Positions 16,600 to 21,242 of a DNA stretch of 21,242 nucleotides are shown one piece after another (position 1 is the first letter of the stretch; every line of letters starts with the position of its first letter). A program made the translations under genes and the position numbers. The DNA comes from JADKCL01 sp046050405 (lineage in GTDB: Bacteria > Bacteroidota > Bacteroidia > J057 > JADKCL01): positions 1-21,242 of the forward strand of contig JBJOPY010000047.1 of assembly GCA_046050405.1 (NCBI GenBank). Reading direction: 5' to 3'. The notes below the pieces were generated by a model. It searched no databases, was not told the DNA's origin, and saw nothing but the letters and a program-made list of their open reading frames with translations.

Positions 16600-16636
16600 T
16601 TTGCCTAAAGCTGCCCCTAAGAATTCATTAACTTTG
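16600..16636 (+). promoter_or_regulatory. Candidate promoter of the PorZ-like gene pair
   Basis: TAACTTTG at 16629-16636 is a perfect -7 TAnnTTTG match. The nearest TTTG (16600-16603) is 25 nt upstream, longer than the usual 19-21. A start near 16643 would give a leader of about 44 nt to the TTG start at 16687, with the Shine-Dalgarno GAGGA at 16675-16679. Confidence 0.35.
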
Positions 16637-16686
16637 ATCCCGTTCCAGCTCGGGGAACGGTCATTGCCTCACATGAGGATCTAATT

Positions 16687-19002
16687 TTGAGATCGCAGAG
16701 TAAGATATTCCTGCTGGTGCTTCCAGTGATGGCCTGGTACAATGGGTTCTTCGGTCAGAATGAAGGCTTGATCACTTCCGTGGGAGGATGGAAATCCTAC
16801 ACCAGCCTGAAGAACGTGATCGAAATCACTGGATTGGGGGACTCGATCTATGCCATCACGGAAGGTGGACTCATTTTCTACAATGTTCGGAATGATTCCA
16901 TCCGCTCCTTCGGCAGGGAGGATGGCCTGAGCAGCGTGGAAGGGACGGCGATCCTTGCAGACCCATTGACCCGCAGTGTCTTCATTGGTTACATGGACGG
17001 GATGGTCAATTATTTCGACGCCGATGGGATGCTGCATTATATCACCGACATCCAGCGAAACGAGAAATTCGCCACCAAGCGCATCAATCGGCTCTATGTC
17101 CGAGATGGACTGCTCTACCTGGCCACAGATTTCGGCATCGTGGTCTATGACATCCCTAAAGGTGAAACCCGCTATTCGGTGACCAAGATTGGGACGAACC
17201 CCATCGGAAGCCCTGTGAACTCCCTGGTCGTTTCAGAGGGAAAGCTTTGGGCGGCCATGGGTACCCGGGGTGTTTGGTCCGCAGACATTACCCTTCCGAA
17301 CCTCACCTTTCCAGGCGTCTGGGAAAGGGAGTCGAAACAGCTGGGGCTTCCCGAAGGATCGAGCAGGTTTCTATGTGCCACGGGAGACCTTCTTTTCGTC
17401 TTGGTGGAGGACACCATCTTTCAGAAACGCCCGGGGCAGAACTGGAGCCATTCCAGTTTCGACATCGCCGATTGGAACTACCTGAATGCTTCATACGGAA
17501 ATGTATATGGCACGAATCTGCCTTCATCTGCCCAGGTGCTCTACCCGGACAGCAACATAGTCTCCTTGAACAATGGAGGAACCATCAACAGCAACTACAT
17601 CCACACATTAGGCTACATGCTGCTGGGCGACCGATTTTCAGGGTTGCAAATCGTCAAGTTCGGGTTGACAGGCATCTCTACCCTCGGGTCGCCGGGCCCG
17701 CGCAACAACCGGGTTGTGGACTTGGCAGCCCACAAGGGCGAGCTTTACATCGCCCCGAAAGGTCGGGTAGGCAGCTCTGCGCGGAGCTATGACAAAAGCG
17801 GCATTCCCTATTTTTCCCTTCACAATGGCGGATGGAAAATCAGCGACCATCGCAATGGAGCCCTGACGGAGGGGGATGTGTACCAGGACTTCTACAAGGT
17901 GGCCATCGACCCTCAATCGGGGCGATGCATGGTCGGCTCATGGGGGGAAGGGATGGTGGAGATGCTTCACGGACAGGTGGTGCGCACCTACAATGCCACG
18001 AACAGCGGCCTCACAGGCAGCCCCCCCAATAACCACTTGATCAGTGGACTTCAGTTTGACAATGCCGGGAACCTATGGATTTCACTGTATCTGAACCCCC
18101 GTCCGCTGAACATGCTCAGCCCAGACGGGCAATGGCTGAGTTTCCAGTCTCCCGTGAGCTTGAATGCGTTCGGGCTGATGGCCGATGAATTGGGCAACAA
18201 ATGGATCATCGACAATGGCGTGGGCATCGTCGTCTTCAACGACAACTTCACCCCTGACAACCTGGGCGACGATCGCTGGCTTTCACTCACGACTGCTCTC
18301 GGGAAGGGTGGCCTGCCCAATTCCACGGTGTATTGCATCGCACAGGATCATGACCTCCAGATATGGATTGGAACGAGCGAAGGCGTCGCCATCATCTATG
18401 ATCCCACCCTCCTGTGGACTTCAGACTTCCAGGACGCCGCCTGCCCGATCATAGAGGGATATTGCCTATTCCGTGACCAGCAGGTGAATGACATCGTGGT
18501 CGATGGCTACAATCGCAAATGGATCGCGACTGAGAACGGGGCCTTCCTGGTGAGCATGGACGGGACGGAAGTTCTGAAGCATTTCACGAAAGCCAATTCA
18601 CCGTTGCTGGACGATGCGGTGCAATCCATTGCGATCGATGCATGGACCGGAGAGGTTTTTTTCGGCACGGCAAAAGGAACCATTGGCTACGTCGGCGATG
18701 CGATCGACGGCAGACCGAACACGGATGACCTCTACGCCTACCCCAATCCTGCAATACTGGATCAGAACCTGCCCGTGATGATCAAGGGGATGAGAAGATT
18801 TTCAAAGGTGAAGATCACTTCCGTCTCCGGCCGCCTCGTAAGGGAGCTTGAATCGCATGGCGGAGAGGTCCCCTGGGACTTGCGGGATGCCCAAGGATCC
18901 TTGGTGGCTCCCGGAATCTACCTGGCAATCGTCGCCGACGATGATGGACGGGGAACGGGCATCACCAAGGTTGCGGTTTTGGAAAATATGGTACCGAAAT
19001 GA
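16687..19002 (+). CDS. porZ: PorZ-like T9SS surface protein (beta-propellers plus C-terminal sorting domain), copy 1
   Basis: The 771-aa protein has a signal peptide (IFLLVLPVMAWYNGFFG, about residues 7-23). A long propeller region (about 30-675) holds repeated blades ending in the two-component-regulator-propeller signature, for example FDNAGNLWISLY, ADELGNKWIIDNG, QIWIGTSEGVAI and NRKWIATENGAFLV. The C-terminal ~90 residues are a T9SS-type beta-sandwich (YPNP at 685-688, VKITSVSGRLVREL, GGEVPWDLRDAQG, APGIYLAIV, ITKVAVLEN). Length (P. gingivalis PorZ is about 776 aa) and architecture match PorZ, a T9SS attachment-complex protein proposed to deliver anionic LPS. C586 and C593 in CPIIEGYC may form a disulfide. 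The TTG start is supported by GAGGA 7 nt upstream and by a stop codon at 16618 with no ATG between. A second PorZ-like gene overlaps its stop codon. Confidence 0.85.
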   Translation: MRSQSKIFLLVLPVMAWYNGFFGQNEGLITSVGGWKSYTSLKNVIEITGLGDSIYAITEGGLIFYNVRNDSIRSFGREDGLSSVEGTAILADPLTRSVFIGYMDGMVNYFDADGMLHYITDIQRNEKFATKRINRLYVRDGLLYLATDFGIVVYDIPKGETRYSVTKIGTNPIGSPVNSLVVSEGKLWAAMGTRGVWSADITLPNLTFPGVWERESKQLGLPEGSSRFLCATGDLLFVLVEDTIFQKRPGQNWSHSSFDIADWNYLNASYGNVYGTNLPSSAQVLYPDSNIVSLNNGGTINSNYIHTLGYMLLGDRFSGLQIVKFGLTGISTLGSPGPRNNRVVDLAAHKGELYIAPKGRVGSSARSYDKSGIPYFSLHNGGWKISDHRNGALTEGDVYQDFYKVAIDPQSGRCMVGSWGEGMVEMLHGQVVRTYNATNSGLTGSPPNNHLISGLQFDNAGNLWISLYLNPRPLNMLSPDGQWLSFQSPVSLNAFGLMADELGNKWIIDNGVGIVVFNDNFTPDNLGDDRWLSLTTALGKGGLPNSTVYCIAQDHDLQIWIGTSEGVAIIYDPTLLWTSDFQDAACPIIEGYCLFRDQQVNDIVVDGYNRKWIATENGAFLVSMDGTEVLKHFTKANSPLLDDAVQSIAIDAWTGEVFFGTAKGTIGYVGDAIDGRPNTDDLYAYPNPAILDQNLPVMIKGMRRFSKVKITSVSGRLVRELESHGGEVPWDLRDAQGSLVAPGIYLAIVADDDGRGTGITKVAVLENMVPK

Positions 19003-21242
19003 GTTTCGTTCGCCATTCCCATGTAACTGCGATCTTCGCTTGGCTGGCATCCTGGGTGATTGGGATGGCTCCTTTTTCACTCAGCGGACAGAGAATCGCA
19101 CCCGTGGGAAGCTGGACAGCCTACCCGAGCCACAATTCTCCCAAGGAGCTGGTGAAAGCTGGAAATCAATTCTATGCCATCACCAAAGGTGGCATGTTCA
19201 CCTATGACATCGTGACAAAGCAAACGCGCTCCTATACCACGGTGGAGGGAATGAGCGAGGTCGATCCGTCTGCCATCTACCACCATCCGCCCAGCGGGAA
19301 GTTCTTCCTCGGATTCGCGGACGGGACGATCAACAGCTTCACCCATCCAGACGACGGGTTTGCCTACATCGGAGACATCAAGCGTTCTGAACTGTTCCCT
19401 GCGAAGTCGGTCAACAAATTCAGCTCCCGTGGTGACATGCTCTATGTCGCCACGGAGTTTGGAATCGTGGTCTATGACATCGACAAGGATGAAACGCATG
19501 CCACGGTGACGAAAATCGGGGACAATCCCATGGGCGTGGCCGTACGGGACCTGCTGCTGCTGGGGGATACCATCTTTGCTGCCGTCGGGGAGCACGGAAT
19601 CTGGTGCGCTTCTGTCCAGGAACCCAACATCACATTGCCGGCTGTCTGGAAGGAGGTCACCCATAAAAACGGCCTTGGCCACGGAACATGCAAGTTTCTC
19701 GCAGGGACAAGCACCAAGGTCTATGCCGAGGTCGACGACACGATCTTCCAGCGACCAGTCGGAAGCCCCGTCTGGAGTGTAGCCCCGATCCCTCCACAGA
19801 AGTGGAGGTACATGCACGCCTGGGGTGATTACCTGGTGCTGAATTTCGCCTCGGTGATCCGGATCGTGGATCCGGACGGTCAGCAGAGACTGGTCTTTGC
19901 AAGGGGCAGTACCACGAGTGGCTACGCGGATTCATCCCTTGTGATGATCGGTGATACGGTCAATGGACTCAGCAAGTACCTGGGGGTGTTCGACTCCATC
20001 GAATATGCCTATCCACCTGGGCCCTATACCCAGAAGGTTACCGCCATCGCTGCTGGCAACCGGGAGTTCTACATCGCCCCCGAGGGCAAGGCGGGACCAT
20101 CGGCCCCGGCAGGCAACACAGATGGATTCTGGCATTTCCATCCTATGAAAGGCTGGTATCGCTTCGATGTCGACGATGAGCTGTCCCGGGATTCAGTCTG
20201 GGCTGAATTTGCAAGGTGTGCGTACCAATTGGAGGACAGCGTGTGCTACATGGGCAGCTGGAACCACGGATTGATTCGCCTGAAGGCTGGCAAAATCACG
20301 CATGTGTGGACTCCTGTGAATTCCAGCCTGAACGGCGGTGTCGGCAACTCCATCAGGGTCAGTGGAATTGCAGTGGATCCTGCGAAAAACGTATGGGCCA
20401 CGGGAATCCTCGCCGCTTACAACCTGAATGTCCTCAGCTCGGCAGATTCCGTATGGCACCCGATCTCGATCCCTGGAATGTATCCCATCGGGCTGGTGAT
20501 CGATGACCGGGGGAACAAATGGATCAACAATCAGGGCATGGGCATCACTGTATTCAATGAGAACGGAACCCTGGACATCACCAGTGACGACAAGATCAAG
20601 AACTTGACCTCGGAAATGGGGAAGGGCGGGCTCCCCACCAATACGGTGAATGCCCTGGCAAAAGATCTCCGCGGCCAGATCTGGGTAGGCACCCTGGAAG
20701 GCATTGCTGTGTTTGCCAACCCCGGCACCGTCTTCAATCCGACCTTTGCCGATGCATCCTGCCCTATTATCGAGGGTTATTGCCTGCTCCGCGACCAGAA
20801 AGTAAATGCCATCGCTGTCGATGGCAACAATCGCAAATGGATCGGAACGGAAAATGGCCTCTACCTGGTAAATCCACAGGGCAACAAGCTATTGCAGCAT
20901 TTCACGATGGAGAACAGCCCTCTCTTCAGCAATCAGGTCGTCGAAGTCCAGATCGACCAGCAATCGGGGGAGATATTCATCGGGACGACGAAGGGCACGC
21001 TCAGCCTGATGGGGGAGGCGATCGGAGGCCGGGAGAACAGCGACAGCCTGTACGTCTATCCGAACCCCATCCAAGGGGATTACGACGGTCCGATCGCGAT
21101 CACGAGTTCCTTCAAAGATGTAGAGGTCAAGATCACAACCGTGTCCGGAAGACTCGTGCGGGCGATGAATGCCATGGGCGGACAAGCCATCTGGGACGGA
21201 AACGACAGTGCTGGAAACCGCGTATCCCCGGGCATCTACCTG
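18999..21242 (+). CDS. porZ: PorZ-like T9SS surface protein, copy 2 (C-terminus beyond right edge)
   Basis: ATG 18999 overlaps the stop of the preceding gene as ATGA; the frame stays open for 748 codons to the window edge. The protein has an N-terminal signal peptide (AIFAWLASWVIGMAPFSLSG, about 11-30), then the same propeller blades as copy 1 (ATEFGIVVYDIDKDE, GNKWINNQGMGITVF, QIWVGTLEGIAVF, NRKWIGTENGLYLV). YPNP at 687-690 opens a T9SS-type C-terminal domain (VEVKITTVSGRLVRAMNAMG, GGQAIWDGNDSAGN, SPGIYL), and only about 25 residues should be missing. C588 and C595 in CPIIEGYC match the cysteine pair of copy 1. The two proteins are clearly paralogous but divergent along their whole length. 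Which one is the functional PorZ orthologue cannot be decided from sequence alone. Confidence 0.88.
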   Translation, partial: MSFVRHSHVTAIFAWLASWVIGMAPFSLSGQRIAPVGSWTAYPSHNSPKELVKAGNQFYAITKGGMFTYDIVTKQTRSYTTVEGMSEVDPSAIYHHPPSGKFFLGFADGTINSFTHPDDGFAYIGDIKRSELFPAKSVNKFSSRGDMLYVATEFGIVVYDIDKDETHATVTKIGDNPMGVAVRDLLLLGDTIFAAVGEHGIWCASVQEPNITLPAVWKEVTHKNGLGHGTCKFLAGTSTKVYAEVDDTIFQRPVGSPVWSVAPIPPQKWRYMHAWGDYLVLNFASVIRIVDPDGQQRLVFARGSTTSGYADSSLVMIGDTVNGLSKYLGVFDSIEYAYPPGPYTQKVTAIAAGNREFYIAPEGKAGPSAPAGNTDGFWHFHPMKGWYRFDVDDELSRDSVWAEFARCAYQLEDSVCYMGSWNHGLIRLKAGKITHVWTPVNSSLNGGVGNSIRVSGIAVDPAKNVWATGILAAYNLNVLSSADSVWHPISIPGMYPIGLVIDDRGNKWINNQGMGITVFNENGTLDITSDDKIKNLTSEMGKGGLPTNTVNALAKDLRGQIWVGTLEGIAVFANPGTVFNPTFADASCPIIEGYCLLRDQKVNAIAVDGNNRKWIGTENGLYLVNPQGNKLLQHFTMENSPLFSNQVVEVQIDQQSGEIFIGTTKGTLSLMGEAIGGRENSDSLYVYPNPIQGDYDGPIAITSSFKDVEVKITTVSGRLVRAMNAMGGQAIWDGNDSAGNRVSPGIYL

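Noticed and set aside
16427..16684. 85-codon plus-strand frame in the gap upstream of the first PorZ-like gene
   Set aside because: Its translation is of low plausibility (Arg/Ser/Pro mixture, no recognisable segment), it has no ribosome site, and it overlaps the candidate promoter and the Shine-Dalgarno of the next gene.
19077..19817. 246-codon minus-strand open frame
   Set aside because: Lies fully antisense to the second PorZ-like gene, whose frame is continuous and has clear family motifs; long antisense frames are expected with this base composition.
1..21242. Search for mobile elements, tRNA genes, CRISPR arrays and defence genes
   Set aside because: No transposase, integrase, terminal inverted repeats, spaced direct repeats, tRNA-like cloverleaf or defence-gene motif was seen; the only notable repeats are between the two PorZ-like genes.

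Overview
The window looks like the chromosome of a member of the Bacteroidota, with base composition slightly GC-rich by eye. The evidence is: a TonB-dependent receptor carrying a carboxypeptidase-regulatory-like extension; a very large secreted protein with a type IX secretion (T9SS) style C-terminal domain; a PorV/PorQ-family outer-membrane protein; two PorZ-like propeller proteins; a greA-HIT gene pair; and promoter-like boxes of the Bacteroidota form TTTG-N19-21-TAnnTTTG. Most starts lack a strong Shine-Dalgarno, also usual for this phylum. I see no tRNA, rRNA, CRISPR array, insertion sequence or phage gene.

Layout. (1) 1-1860, housekeeping: the N-terminal part of an MBL-fold/beta-CASP RNA-processing hydrolase (minus, cut by the left edge), divergent ruvC (plus), then convergent greA-HIT (minus). 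(2) 1894-10778, a minus-strand operon for the cell envelope: TonB-dependent receptor, a 1308-aa T9SS-type cargo protein and a PorV/PorQ-like barrel, with gaps of 8 and 19 bp. It has a candidate promoter at its head and a hairpin terminator at its tail. (3) 11018-12475, a divergent gene for an all-helical, TPR-like protein of unknown function. (4) 12502-14534, a class V aminotransferase and a D-2-hydroxyacid dehydrogenase overlapping by 4 bp, plausibly two steps of phosphorylated serine synthesis. (5) 14839-16330, a polytopic membrane protein overlapping a HAD-IB phosphatase. (6) 16687 to the right edge, two consecutive PorZ-like genes overlapping by ATGA; the second runs off the window.

How they fit together. 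Two loci serve the T9SS and cell surface. The first pairs a probable T9SS substrate with its own PorV/PorQ-like protein and a TonB receptor. The second encodes two PorZ-like proteins; PorZ in Porphyromonas gingivalis belongs to the surface attachment complex that links cargo to anionic LPS. The tandem PorZ-like pair and the dedicated receptor-cargo-PorV-like operon are the most notable items. All functions are read from sequence motifs and family knowledge only; no database search was possible.
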